From positions 231,501-295,500 of the forward strand of contig JADJOB010000002.1 in assembly GCA_016714025.1 (NCBI GenBank): a stretch of 64,000 nt of DNA, in the 5' to 3' direction. Every line of letters begins with the position of its first letter. The first letter of the stretch is position 1. Under the pieces are notes generated by a model. That model made no database searches and was not told where the DNA came from. It worked only from the letters and a program-made list of their open reading frames with translations. Shown here piece after piece: positions 7,995 to 18,274 of this stretch. The stretch is from Saprospiraceae bacterium. Lineage in GTDB: Bacteria; Bacteroidota; Bacteroidia; Chitinophagales; Saprospiraceae. The position numbers and the translations under genes were made by a program.

Positions 7995-10900
7995 ATGAAG
8001 TACTTATTAATTTCCACTTTAATGTGGCTGCTTGTGCATTGCAATTTATTTGGACAATCTTTTGATTTTGAATGCCTTCCTGAAGGATCTGCCATTCAAG
8101 AATCTGAAATTTCGAATTGCCCGTTTGGTGATTTAAGCCAGGAAGAAATGGATGCTTTACCAGAAGTGATTGTTTATATCAACATTCATTACATTAAAGG
8201 CAACTACGGCAATTTTTATCCGGGAAATTCAAACGGAGATCTGAAGGATGGAAACTATTATGGTCACCTGATGGTAAATCATGCAAACAATGATTTTAAA
8301 AATTTAATTCCAAGTCCATCCGGCTTAAGCCATAAAATTGGAGATTCCAGGATACGCTATGTACTCTATACCAATCCAAACGAACCAGCTGACCTGTATG
8401 GCGGTATTTGGTATTGGGATCAAGAACCCAACGTTTTTCCATATCCTAATGTAATGAACATAGTAATGTTTAACGGAGGTCCCAACGACGAATTAAAAGG
8501 AACTGCCTGCGGTCAAAGCGGTTGTTGCACACGTTTAACTACCATAGGTGCCTATTATCATGTTTGGAAAAATTCCGTGCAACCAAAATTTGGTCATTGG
8601 GCTTTTGCTCAACTACTAAACCATGAATTTTTACACACCTTAGGTTTGTGTCATTCATTTTCCATAATCAATCCTTGTAAAGACATCAATCCGGCAGTAG
8701 AATGCAAATGTGGACCGGGAACAACAACTTGTGGGGGTCCAGCTTATGGCTGTTGTTCATGGAATGGAAACAGCACCAATATCATGAATTATGCGCCTAC
8801 TTTAAAATCATTGAGCATGTGTCAATGGGGAACAGCCTATAACAATGCAATTTCCAAAAATTGCCCGTTTTTAACATTTTGCGAAACACAAACTGAACCC
8901 TTAATTATTGAAGCAGGTTCAATAATCACCTGGGATCATTTGATGATTATTGATCGCCCGGTAATTGTCATGCCTACAGCAAGCCTGATCATTACTTGTG
9001 AAGCGCGATTCAGTACGGAAGCTTATGTGGAAGTTCGGCGCGGCGCAAAACTCACGGTAGATGGAGCTCTTTTAACGAATTTGTGTCCGGATGGTTTTTG
9101 GCCAGGCATCCAGGTATGGGGAAACCCGAGTAAATTACAACCAGACCCGGCAAATGGAATTAATGGGATCAACGACGCAGGTATTGTACAAGTAATTAAT
9201 GGTGCCACCATACAGCATGCGCGCACTGCAATATCAACAGGAGCGTGGGCCCAAGGTGGATCAGTCGCCTGGTCACATTTTGGAGGTGCGATTTATTGCG
9301 AAAACAGCAGCTTCATAGACAATCGCCGCGGTGTAGAATTCATGAAATACATTTATCCCAACAAAAGTAAATTTATCAATTGCACATTCAGCGAAAGTGG
9401 AAATTATGTAGATAATTCGGTAGGAGTTACTATCTGGGAATGCAATGACATTACATTCAACCGCAACACCTTTCGATTTTTAGATGTCGCAGGAATTTTT
9501 GGAGTTGACTTTGGTGCTAAAATTTACGATCACAATCAATTTTGGAATCTCCCAACTGGAATAGAATCGTATAACACCTTATTTTATAAAGGGAACTTAG
9601 ACATAGGACAAAACAACAGCAATCCAAATTATTTTAAGAATAACACCAGGCACATCTATTGTGCTTCTGGAAATGGTCTTGATCGAGTTAATATTATTAA
9701 TAACGATTTATTCAATGCTACTGGTAATGGGATTATTATTGAAGGATCCTGTCATTACAGAATTGAAAATAATCGTTTTAGAAATATTCCATTGGCTGTG
9801 GTATCTGATGCAAGTGGAGATGATCATAATTTGATTAAATGCAACCAATTTGACAAACATGAAAATGGAATTCTCTTCAGAGATATAAATTTTCAAACAC
9901 AGTTTCTTGATAACTGTTTTCCTGAAAACATTGACATAGGTGTGGTGGTTAATCCAGGTGCTAGTATTAGATCTGAGCAAGGTGACAATTCGCGAGTAGC
10001 CAATAACTGCCTACAATCGAAAGTAGATATTTATGTGCCATCTCCATTTAGTGTATTTGATTACTTTTCAAGGCAACAGCCCGGAGCTTTATATTGTGAT
10101 CCACATGACATTTATTGTGAAACACCAAGTGATAATTTATCAGATGGGGGGTTCAATAATTACTATTTACATAAAATTAAGGTCAATACTTCAATAAATT
10201 GTTCCGATAACAAAGAAGAACAAATTGTACCTACATTGAGTATAACCGAAGCAAGATCTAAAATATATTTTGTGAGTAGCCTGCTAAATTTATATCCACA
10301 AAATACGACTCTCCAAAATGAATTTCAATTAGCAACTAATAATTTAAATTCATTAATTAAAGATACCATTTCAACTCTTTTGGAATCAAACTTGTATCAG
10401 GAAGCAATTCAATTGTTAAATCCAGAACAATCAGAATTTGAACTAAGACTTACAATTGGTTTATATTTAATGATTCAAAACTTTGAGCAGGCAGAAGAAT
10501 TATTGAGAAATATTCTAGCGAGTAATGAAAAATTAACTACATTTAAAAATGTACAATTAACAAACATCAAGAGACTTCGGGAAAAATGGAATTTCAAGCC
10601 AAATGATATTGATTTTCAAAACTTAAAACATATGGCTGATTCAAAATCACCTGACAGAATATATGCCAAAGCGTTACTTGCTCTGGATACAGGAAAATCA
10701 CAAGCTGGAATTTATTCACCTTCTTCAATACCGTTAAATGAACGAAATAATAAAACATCGCTAAATGAACAAAATCAATTGGAATTATTTCCAAATCCTG
10801 TCAGTGGAATTTTGAATGTTAAGTATAACAATAAATTAATTAAAGCGAGTCGTTTTGAGATTTATAATTTGTTAGGTATAAAAATCAAAACTGGTAACCT

Positions 10901-11024
10901 GGATCATAGCGGAAATTTGAAATTGAACTTTGAAAAATTCCCAAATGGCATCTATATATTTAACCTTCTCGATTCAAGAGGAAATATAACAAGTAAAATT
11001 CGTTTTATTGTAAAACAAAATTAA
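7995..11024 (+). CDS. Secreted metzincin-type metalloprotease with parallel beta-helix region and T9SS sorting domain
   Basis: A 1009-residue T9SS cargo protein. It has a signal peptide (1-20), then a catalytic region with the zinc site HEFLHTLGLCH (210-220: HExxHxxGxxH) and a likely Met-turn NIMNYAP (Met264), the layout of pappalysin/M43-like metzincins. Many cysteines occur near it (ACGQSGCC, KCGPG, YGCC). From about 305 to 690 comes a strand-repeat region (NNDLFNATGNGIIIEG, NSVGVTI) resembling a right-handed parallel beta-helix, then a helical linker and the C-terminal A-type domain (ELFPNPVSG at about 930 to the end). It heads a three-gene cluster of T9SS cargo. The substrate is unknown. 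Confidence 0.85.
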   Translation: MKYLLISTLMWLLVHCNLFGQSFDFECLPEGSAIQESEISNCPFGDLSQEEMDALPEVIVYINIHYIKGNYGNFYPGNSNGDLKDGNYYGHLMVNHANNDFKNLIPSPSGLSHKIGDSRIRYVLYTNPNEPADLYGGIWYWDQEPNVFPYPNVMNIVMFNGGPNDELKGTACGQSGCCTRLTTIGAYYHVWKNSVQPKFGHWAFAQLLNHEFLHTLGLCHSFSIINPCKDINPAVECKCGPGTTTCGGPAYGCCSWNGNSTNIMNYAPTLKSLSMCQWGTAYNNAISKNCPFLTFCETQTEPLIIEAGSIITWDHLMIIDRPVIVMPTASLIITCEARFSTEAYVEVRRGAKLTVDGALLTNLCPDGFWPGIQVWGNPSKLQPDPANGINGINDAGIVQVINGATIQHARTAISTGAWAQGGSVAWSHFGGAIYCENSSFIDNRRGVEFMKYIYPNKSKFINCTFSESGNYVDNSVGVTIWECNDITFNRNTFRFLDVAGIFGVDFGAKIYDHNQFWNLPTGIESYNTLFYKGNLDIGQNNSNPNYFKNNTRHIYCASGNGLDRVNIINNDLFNATGNGIIIEGSCHYRIENNRFRNIPLAVVSDASGDDHNLIKCNQFDKHENGILFRDINFQTQFLDNCFPENIDIGVVVNPGASIRSEQGDNSRVANNCLQSKVDIYVPSPFSVFDYFSRQQPGALYCDPHDIYCETPSDNLSDGGFNNYYLHKIKVNTSINCSDNKEEQIVPTLSITEARSKIYFVSSLLNLYPQNTTLQNEFQLATNNLNSLIKDTISTLLESNLYQEAIQLLNPEQSEFELRLTIGLYLMIQNFEQAEELLRNILASNEKLTTFKNVQLTNIKRLREKWNFKPNDIDFQNLKHMADSKSPDRIYAKALLALDTGKSQAGIYSPSSIPLNERNNKTSLNEQNQLELFPNPVSGILNVKYNNKLIKASRFEIYNLLGIKIKTGNLDHSGNLKLNFEKFPNGIYIFNLLDSRGNITSKIRFIVKQN

Positions 11025-11034
11025 ACTAAGACAA

Positions 11035-12546
11035 ATGAAAATACTCATTCCACATATTTTTTCAATCCTTATACTCATCCAAAATGTAGAAGGACAAAAC
11101 TATTTTAGTCGACATTTTGATTTTGAGGGAGATAATGACATTGCCTGGAATATTACAAAAGCAGGTGATCGATATGTGGTCTTTTCCGCTAATTATTGCC
11201 ATCAAAACACAGTAGGCTGCTCTGGCCTACTGTGTTTTAATAAAAATTTAGACCTCATTTGGAGAATTCAATTAGACAGTGTTGGGCCCTTATTTGAAGA
11301 GTGCGTGACGGCTGATGATCAATTTATTTATTTGTGTGTTACGCCTGAATACAATCCAAATTATGTTATGAGATTGTATAAAATTGACCTAAATGGCAAC
11401 TTGATTCATATGAAAGAATTGGGACCCTATAGCAAACGAATCTCTCCTATCGTTATGAATCACCACCAGGATTTGCTCTATATGAATGTATTGTATTGGC
11501 ATGATAGGAATATAAAAGGGTATGATTCCACAGAAATATGGTATATGGATAAAAATTTTGAAGTGGTTCATAAATTTACTGATACTGATAAAAATAAGTA
11601 TGAAGATTTAACTGGATTCAGACCAACCTTAGATGGTAATTTTATTGCCAGTAAAACCTACTTTAATAACAACGGAATTGTAAGAGGAATGGTAAAAAAA
11701 TTTGATCCCAGTGGCAGGAACATACAAAACTTTCACCTTCCATGGACCCATGCAGGCTATTATGATTTAGGATTAGAGCATGTAAAACCAACGCGTGATA
11801 ATGGATGGGTAGGCTTGTGGCATCAAGAAATAGAAGTTTTTTTTAACGATACATTTCCTAGGCAGCCAATGGTTTATAAAATGGATAGCATGGGAAATGT
11901 TGAATGGCTTCAAATTTTTTACAGCAAATATCCAAAACGAATCATCAATCTATTTGAAGCATCAAATGGGGATATCATTCTGGTCGGAGAGAAGGAGAGC
12001 TCTGGCAGAGTTAACAAATATGTTTTAAGTGGGTGGGTGGTTCGTATAGCTTCAGATGGGAAAATTCTATGGGAAAAAAGTTACAACGATACAATTTCGA
12101 TAAATGGATACAGTCATTTTTATGATGGCCTTGAAATGGAAAATGGAGATTTTGTCTTTTGTGGAAGCATTAAACCGTTCCAAGAAGCTGGAATAATTTA
12201 CAACACCGACAATTGGCTCGTTCACACCGATCGAAACGGTTGCATCCTTCCATCTTGCGATAGTTTTCAACTTTTGACAAAAATTGACTTTCCTAAACAG
12301 CAGCCATTTTCAGAAGTTCGGTTTACCAATCCTGTTGCAAATGAACTGGTTGTTGAGAGCGATTCTTTCTCATCACCTGTATCAATTACAATTACTGATC
12401 TAAAATCATCCAAAATTCTGGAATTTAAAGAAATGCTCCTGCCTTTAAAATGCAATGTAAGCCAAGTTCCAGCCGGCATCTACCTATTAAAAATCCAGGA
12501 CATGAAAACACATATTTCTAAAACCTATAAATTCTTAAAGACATGA
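11035..12546 (+). CDS. T9SS-secreted beta-propeller-like protein
   Basis: A 503-residue secreted protein with a signal peptide (about 1-20). Its body is made of repeated strands with asp/asn-rich turns such as RDNGWVGLW, ENGDFVFCGS and ASNGDIILVGE. These occur every 50-60 residues and look like propeller blades, as in lactonase- or WD-type secreted proteins. A T9SS C-terminal domain (VRFTNPVANE onward, about 425-503) ends in a basic tail. It starts 11 bp after the metalloprotease gene. The next gene begins inside its stop (ATGA overlap), so translational coupling is likely. Function unknown. Confidence 0.78.
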   Translation: MKILIPHIFSILILIQNVEGQNYFSRHFDFEGDNDIAWNITKAGDRYVVFSANYCHQNTVGCSGLLCFNKNLDLIWRIQLDSVGPLFEECVTADDQFIYLCVTPEYNPNYVMRLYKIDLNGNLIHMKELGPYSKRISPIVMNHHQDLLYMNVLYWHDRNIKGYDSTEIWYMDKNFEVVHKFTDTDKNKYEDLTGFRPTLDGNFIASKTYFNNNGIVRGMVKKFDPSGRNIQNFHLPWTHAGYYDLGLEHVKPTRDNGWVGLWHQEIEVFFNDTFPRQPMVYKMDSMGNVEWLQIFYSKYPKRIINLFEASNGDIILVGEKESSGRVNKYVLSGWVVRIASDGKILWEKSYNDTISINGYSHFYDGLEMENGDFVFCGSIKPFQEAGIIYNTDNWLVHTDRNGCILPSCDSFQLLTKIDFPKQQPFSEVRFTNPVANELVVESDSFSSPVSITITDLKSSKILEFKEMLLPLKCNVSQVPAGIYLLKIQDMKTHISKTYKFLKT

Positions 12547-13442
12547 AGCAAATATTTTACTACTTAACAGAACATAAGATGGTATTTACGTGTATACACT
12601 TGCTTTGTTTGACGTCGTTTATTACGAATTCAAGATTACATGCTCAAGTTTTAGTTAGTAAAGAAAATCAATGGAATGTAGCCATATATCCAACATTTTC
12701 GCCAGAATACAAATCGTACGCCATTAGACTTCTAGATGACACACTGGTTAATGGACTTCGATATCGCAAGATTTATTATTCATACGACAAACAAAATACA
12801 CAATGGGAGTATCAGAATGGAATGCTTCGGGAAGATACTCTTAAACGAATCTACTACAAAAGTGAACAAGCCGCAGAAGTACTGCTATATGATTTTAGTT
12901 TGAAAGTTAAGGATACTTTTAAAATTCCGCAATTTTGCACCTTACAAGTCGTCGAGATAGATACTATAAAACTGAATGACGGACAACTCAGAAAACGACT
13001 GAAACTAATGATAAAAGACCAACCAATTTGGGGACATGAATATTGGATTGAAGGAATTGGCAGTCAATTTGGACTCATTAATCATTTTAATTTTTGTGAA
13101 ACGGATTATGCAGATGTACTTCTATGCTTTTACATTAAAGGCAATTTAATTTATCCGATGTCCCCATTAATATGTTTTATTACTGAAAATGATGAAGCCT
13201 CAAATGAACCTGGAATTAAATTATTTCCTAATCCGTTTCATAGCAAAATTGAACTAAACTCAAACAATTCTAATTTTACTTGCTTCAAAATACTTAACAT
13301 AGATGGACATCTAATGCATCAAGGGCATATAGACAATCCAATCACAAAAATAAATTTAGAAACATTGGATAGCGGTATTTACATTCTTGTTGTCCAGAAA
13401 GACGATGGAAATCAACAGGTTAAAAGAATTATTAAACGATGA
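12543..13442 (+). CDS. T9SS-secreted protein, third gene of cargo cluster
   Basis: A 299-residue secreted protein of unknown function. A start at ATG 12543 overlaps the previous stop by 4 bp. The signal sequence is late, with the hydrophobic core at about 15-34 (HLLCLTSFITNSRLHAQ), so the true start could be a later ATG (codon 13). The body is beta-rich with no recognisable domain, followed by a C-terminal sorting domain (KLFPNPFHSK from about 225 to the end). It is probably co-expressed with the two genes upstream. Confidence 0.75.
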   Translation: MKQIFYYLTEHKMVFTCIHLLCLTSFITNSRLHAQVLVSKENQWNVAIYPTFSPEYKSYAIRLLDDTLVNGLRYRKIYYSYDKQNTQWEYQNGMLREDTLKRIYYKSEQAAEVLLYDFSLKVKDTFKIPQFCTLQVVEIDTIKLNDGQLRKRLKLMIKDQPIWGHEYWIEGIGSQFGLINHFNFCETDYADVLLCFYIKGNLIYPMSPLICFITENDEASNEPGIKLFPNPFHSKIELNSNNSNFTCFKILNIDGHLMHQGHIDNPITKINLETLDSGIYILVVQKDDGNQQVKRIIKR

Positions 13443-13682
13443 AAGTCCCGATGTTTATTTGGAAATTGATACAATAAAAACCAATTTCATTTAATTCACT
13501 CTTTTAGAAAGCAATTAAATAAACCAAACTATCCTGGTACTCAAATCAAAAATACAATGAGCTATATAGAAAGTTATGTTGAATTCTTACTTACAAGATG
13601 TATTTATATTCTAATAATAAAGAATTCAATAATTGCTAATTATGCCATATTGCATTTAAATGATTATGCATCTTATAAATAA

Positions 13683-15035
13683 TCAATACCCTTCATTTTG
13701 TCGCAATGCTTTATTGGTATCAATTTCTCGCTGCGGAATAGGTAAAACCAATCTTGGGTCATTGTATTCGAGGTCATCAATTTTAAAATGGTTTCGCTTA
13801 CTATCTAAAAGTAAGTTTCCTTCAAAACACAATTCCAATTTACGGTCAACTAAAATACGGTTTAGATCTAGCTGACTCACATCCAATTTAGTTGCACCGG
13901 CACGTTCCCTAATTGCGTTAAGATCATCGAGCGGAGCTGCTCCGATGCTTGAATTTAAACGAAAATTGCATTCTGCCCGATTTAAATACATTTCAGCCAA
14001 TCGGACAATTACAACATCACCTCTTGAATCATTAAACTTATTGGTAAAAAAGCGCATACTGGCTTCGGAAAAGAATTTACCTCTTGGGTCATCAGACTCA
14101 TACAATCCGAAATGTTTGTTTTGAATCCGAATATCTCCCCTTCCCTGAAAATCTGCAGAAGCAAAGTAGGTATTTAAACCACTGATTCCATCTTGTGCGG
14201 TAACTAATATTTTAAAAATACTTTCATTGGACTGTCCGACACTCGCATCCACAAATAATTCATCAAAAGACGGAGATAAATTATGTTTAGCTGATTCTAT
14301 AATTTTATTGCTTGCTTCCAGGCATGCAGAATAATTTCCTTGCATTAAATACACTCTTGCCAAAAATGCTGTTGCTGCAGTTTTTAATGCAAATCCTGAA
14401 TTTGCGCCAGCTTCTTGATCAGCTAACAATTGCTCGGCAGCCAATAAATCTTCCAGGATTTGATCGTACACTGCTGCAACTGAAGACCGGGCAATAAAAT
14501 CATCCTTAGAGATGACTCGTGTTGGCTTGGTAACTAATGGTACTCCTGGATTCAAAAGATTGTCTCCATCATTCCATGTTTTTGCAAATACATTTACCAA
14601 ACCAAAATAAGTAACCGCGCGAATAAATCGTGCTTCACCTTCAATTTGATTTCGCTCTGCCGCATCCAGTTTATCAAGTGCCGATAAAACATTATTAGCG
14701 AGATTAATAGCTTTATATGCCTCAATCCAGGTTTGGCTTACTAAATCATTTCCAGTTGTCAACTCTTTACGCCACATTTCAGATAATTCGTAGAATGAAC
14801 CACCAAAAACAACTTCTCGGTCATCACCAACAAGTTCAGAAATCAATTGAAAACCGCCACCATAAACATTTTCATTTGATAAGGAGTTATAAGCACCGAT
14901 TAATGTCACTTTTACATCCTGTGCCGTATTCAACGCTGCGTTCTCATCTATTTCCTGACTTGGTTTTACATCCAATTGATTATCGCAGGATGCAAATACA
15001 ATACATATAAATCCAACTATTATAAAATTTTTCAT
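13683..15035 (-). CDS. SusD/RagB family outer-membrane nutrient-binding lipoprotein
   Basis: A 450-residue surface lipoprotein of the SusD family, which caps a SusC channel and binds the nutrient. The signal ends at FASC (Cys16), and the N-terminal tetratricopeptide-like helices (ANNVLSALDKL, EARFIRAVTYFGLVNVFA) and C-terminal helix pair (DRKLELCFEG, NRAECNFRL) are typical. The SusC gene ends 12 bp upstream on the same strand, so they form a unit. No enzyme, sensor or anti-sigma gene lies beside the pair, so the substrate is unclear. Confidence 0.93.
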   Translation of the reverse strand: MKNFIIVGFICIVFASCDNQLDVKPSQEIDENAALNTAQDVKVTLIGAYNSLSNENVYGGGFQLISELVGDDREVVFGGSFYELSEMWRKELTTGNDLVSQTWIEAYKAINLANNVLSALDKLDAAERNQIEGEARFIRAVTYFGLVNVFAKTWNDGDNLLNPGVPLVTKPTRVISKDDFIARSSVAAVYDQILEDLLAAEQLLADQEAGANSGFALKTAATAFLARVYLMQGNYSACLEASNKIIESAKHNLSPSFDELFVDASVGQSNESIFKILVTAQDGISGLNTYFASADFQGRGDIRIQNKHFGLYESDDPRGKFFSEASMRFFTNKFNDSRGDVVIVRLAEMYLNRAECNFRLNSSIGAAPLDDLNAIRERAGATKLDVSQLDLNRILVDRKLELCFEGNLLLDSKRNHFKIDDLEYNDPRLVLPIPQREIDTNKALRQNEGY

Positions 15036-15047
15036 TTTGTAAATTTT

Positions 15048-18000
15048 TTAAAATTGTAAATTAATTCCACCAACAATTGTTCTAGGAACAGGAGCGGTAT
15101 AAAAATCATAACCCTGTGCAATATTATTATTGCTTAGGGCATCTGAGTTGACCTCCGGATCCCAAAAATGGTATTTGGTTATAGTGATCAGATTTAATCC
15201 CGTTATAAATAATCTTACATTGCGAATTCTTGCTTTACTACTTAAACTGGCAGGTAAATTATATGACAAACTAGCGCTTCTTAAGCGCAAAAAGGAACCA
15301 TCTTTTAAATAACGGCTGGAGGCTTCAGATCCGTTAGTATAATACAATCGTGCTTCTGGGATATCTGTATTTGGATTTTCAATGGTCCATGAATTTAATT
15401 GATCAATGGTTTGATTGTCTTCATAGAGTCCATTTGCCGAAGCATATTGTCCGATGCCATAAAAATTAATAAGGTTACCCTGAACGAAATTCCATAACAT
15501 ATTTAACTCAAACCGTTTAAATTTTAATGTACTTGAAATTCCACCAATCCATTTTGGAAGTGCACTGCCAATAACAACTCGTTGCGCTTCTGAATAATCC
15601 GCAGTTTTTGTCCGATCTAAACTACCATCCGGATTCAATGTGTTTTTATACCACAATGCATCGCCATTTGTTGGATCAACACCAGCATATTCCGCAGTAA
15701 AAAAAGTGCACATTGACTGACCTTCCATTGCACGACTCATACTATTAAATCCAGCTTCAATAATTTGACCTTGAATGTCATTTATTTTATTCCGATTAGC
15801 TGCCACATTGAAACCAGCAATCCATTTTAAATTAGGTCGATCCAACACAACTGCATTCAGCACAAATTCAATGCCTTTATTTTCTAATTTACCAACATTT
15901 TTTACCTGGCTGGTAAATCCTGTTGTTGCAGGAACATTAACATTTAATAATAATCCACTGGTAGATTTTCTATATAAATCAAGCTCCCCGGTTATACGAT
16001 CTTTTAAAAAGCCAAAGTCGATGCCTAAATCAACCTGATCTGTAGTTTCCCATTTTAAATCAGGATTGGCCAATTGCGAAGGCCTTTGACCTGCTTGTCC
16101 ACCATACCCTGCATCACCAGAAAATAGACCCAGCTGTGGGAGATTTCCAATTTCTGCATTTCCGGTACGGCCATAACTTGTGCGAATCTTAAGAAAACTA
16201 ATCGGACTAACTGAACTCATAAAGCTTTCATCCGATACCACCCATCCAAGTGATGCAGCTGGGAAAAAACCATAGCGGTTATCTGCACCAAATCGTGAAG
16301 AACCGTCCACTCGTCCACTTACGCTTGCAAGAAAACGATTCATCAACTTATAGTTCGCCCGAGCAAAATAAGAAACAAATCTAAAATTAGTTTCAGTTGA
16401 TGTGCCACCAATTATTTCAGCAGCACTGGATATTTTTTTATAGGCATCTGATGGAAAATTTGATCCAGATACATTATTACTTTGCAATTCTGATTGTTGA
16501 TAAGAAGTTCCCAGGATCAAATCCAATTGATGAATATCAAATTCCTTTTGATAATTTAAAAAATTATTGAAATTATAATTTTCAACACGGTTAAATTGAT
16601 TAAAACCATATCCAAATTCCTGACCTTGATTTCTTTGCGTTTTACTATTAAAATATGATTCTTCTTGCTGATTTAATAAATCAATTCCAAATTCGGAACG
16701 GAAAGTCAATCCTTTGCATATTTTTAAAGCTGCATACGCACTGCTTAGATTTCGATGTATAATCGCATCATGAAAAGCGTTTCCAATATTAATTAATGGA
16801 TTATAATAAAGTGGGAGATTAATATCACCCGGTGGTGTGCCAATTAATAATCCAGTTGATGGATCCTTAAGTGGAGTCAAAGGAGTCAAAGCGATAATTT
16901 GCAACGGCGTATCAAAATTATTATCATAGCTGATACGCTTATTTTTTAAACGACTCAGACCCATATTTAATCCAATGGTCAAATAGGCATTGGCTTCATG
17001 ATCTACTCCAATTCGTCCGGAAAATCTGGTTAATTGATTTCCTTTCATAATTCCAGTTTGATCCAGATATTGCCCCGAAGTATAAAATTTAGTTTTTGCA
17101 TTGCCCCCGTCAATACTTAAATCAACCTGGGTTTGAGGAGCATTTTGAAATCCAAGCTCGTCCCATTGAGTATCCGCCTGATCGGCTGTCCCATATGTAC
17201 CTGCACTGATGGCATCAAAAAATCCTTTAATATAACTGGTATAAGAATCTGGATCATTTGAATCAATCCCATCTATGCGATCTGAGTTTGCAGCTGCCTT
17301 TGTATAGTAATCTACATATTGTGCTGCATTTAAAAATTTAACTTTTTTGGCAGCCTCAGCAGAACCGGATTGAATCGTAAAATTTATAGATGTTTTTCCT
17401 TCATGCCCCTTCTTGGTTGTAATTAAAACTACGCCATTAGAGCCTCTTGAACCATAAATAGCAGCTGCAGAAGCATCCTTTAAAATTTCGACGGATTCGA
17501 TATCTTCTGGATTTAAATCAACCAATGAATTGGTTGCACCGTAACCAGTGGCAGATAAATTTGCTGTGGTAATTGGAATTCCATCAACCACATAAAGTGG
17601 TTCATTTGACGCAGATACAGATGAATTACCGCGGACCCTGATTTGCATAGCCTGACCTAATTTTCCTGATCCTGCATTCACTTGCACTCCTGCTGCAGTT
17701 CCCTGCAACAACTGTTCAACACTATTTGCAGGGATGTCACGAACATCTGTTTGTCGGATTTTAGAAATTGCACCGGTCAAATCTCTTTTTGTTTGTGTTC
17801 CGTACCCTGTCACGATAATTTCAGATAACAACTGAAGATCTTCAGCAAGTTGGATTTCAATACTTGTTTGATTATTTATTGCCAATTCCTGACTTACATA
17901 GCCAATATATCTGCAAATTAAAGTTGCATTGGTCCCTACTTCCAATCGGAAACTTCCATCAATATCGCTGACAGTTCCGGTATTTGAACCTTTAATTAAT

Positions 18001-18125
18001 ACACTTGCACCTACTAATGGGGTTTGATCTTTGGCAGATCGAACGGTTCCTGTGATCTGTCGGTTTTGCGCCAGACATAGCTCACTAAAAAGTAGCAATA
18101 GAAACAAAATGACATTTGTTTTCAT
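15048..18125 (-). CDS. SusC/RagA family TonB-linked outer-membrane protein
   Basis: A 1025-residue TonB-dependent transporter of the SusC type. It has a signal peptide (to about 19), a carboxypeptidase-regulatory-like domain (GTVRSAKDQTPLVG to about 100), a plug (GYGTQTKRDLTGAI, VVDGIPI, ILKDASAAAIYGSRGSNGVV) and a long beta-barrel, with the final strand ending in INLQF. It would import a large oligomer with TonB energy, together with the SusD protein encoded next. The 5-prime leader contains a (CAAA)5 run just 5 bp before the start, and a possible TACTTTTG promoter element further up. Confidence 0.94.
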   Translation of the reverse strand: MKTNVILFLLLLFSELCLAQNRQITGTVRSAKDQTPLVGASVLIKGSNTGTVSDIDGSFRLEVGTNATLICRYIGYVSQELAINNQTSIEIQLAEDLQLLSEIIVTGYGTQTKRDLTGAISKIRQTDVRDIPANSVEQLLQGTAAGVQVNAGSGKLGQAMQIRVRGNSSVSASNEPLYVVDGIPITTANLSATGYGATNSLVDLNPEDIESVEILKDASAAAIYGSRGSNGVVLITTKKGHEGKTSINFTIQSGSAEAAKKVKFLNAAQYVDYYTKAAANSDRIDGIDSNDPDSYTSYIKGFFDAISAGTYGTADQADTQWDELGFQNAPQTQVDLSIDGGNAKTKFYTSGQYLDQTGIMKGNQLTRFSGRIGVDHEANAYLTIGLNMGLSRLKNKRISYDNNFDTPLQIIALTPLTPLKDPSTGLLIGTPPGDINLPLYYNPLINIGNAFHDAIIHRNLSSAYAALKICKGLTFRSEFGIDLLNQQEESYFNSKTQRNQGQEFGYGFNQFNRVENYNFNNFLNYQKEFDIHQLDLILGTSYQQSELQSNNVSGSNFPSDAYKKISSAAEIIGGTSTETNFRFVSYFARANYKLMNRFLASVSGRVDGSSRFGADNRYGFFPAASLGWVVSDESFMSSVSPISFLKIRTSYGRTGNAEIGNLPQLGLFSGDAGYGGQAGQRPSQLANPDLKWETTDQVDLGIDFGFLKDRITGELDLYRKSTSGLLLNVNVPATTGFTSQVKNVGKLENKGIEFVLNAVVLDRPNLKWIAGFNVAANRNKINDIQGQIIEAGFNSMSRAMEGQSMCTFFTAEYAGVDPTNGDALWYKNTLNPDGSLDRTKTADYSEAQRVVIGSALPKWIGGISSTLKFKRFELNMLWNFVQGNLINFYGIGQYASANGLYEDNQTIDQLNSWTIENPNTDIPEARLYYTNGSEASSRYLKDGSFLRLRSASLSYNLPASLSSKARIRNVRLFITGLNLITITKYHFWDPEVNSDALSNNNIAQGYDFYTAPVPRTIVGGINLQF

Positions 18126-18130
18126 AATTG

Positions 18131-18151
18131 GTTTGTTTGTTTGTTTGTTTG
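18131..18151 (-). repeat. Tetranucleotide repeat (CAAA)5 in susC leader
   Basis: Five copies of gttt plus a final g on the plus strand, read as CAAA on the gene strand, lie between the -7-like element and the susC start. Such runs can change length by slipped-strand mispairing, which would alter the leader spacing. Whether it varies in length cannot be seen from one sequence. Confidence 0.75.
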
Positions 18152-18182
18152 AAAATAAATCTTAAAACTCAAAGGTTGCGAC

Positions 18183-18190
18183 CAAAAGTA
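18183..18190 (-). promoter_or_regulatory. Possible -7 promoter element for susC
   Basis: The minus-strand octamer TACTTTTG matches the Bacteroidota -7 consensus TAnnTTTG, about 58 bp before the susC start. No good -33 TTTG/TTG element is seen at the expected distance, so support is limited. Confidence 0.35.
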
Positions 18191-18241
18191 TGAATTGTTT
18201 GGTGAAATGGGTGATTTTAATTTATACCTTTTTCCTAAAAC

Positions 18242-18270
18242 ACAAAAGCCACCTTTAAGGTGGCTTTTGT
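18242..18270 (-). terminator. Intrinsic terminator downstream of tRNA-Val
   Basis: A 12-bp perfect stem (acaaaagccacc / ggtggcttttgt) with a five-base loop lies just 3-prime of the tRNA on the minus strand. Its distal arm ends in a T-rich stretch. It separates the tRNA transcript from the susC leader and may also work in the other direction. Confidence 0.75.
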
Positions 18271-18274
18271 TTTG

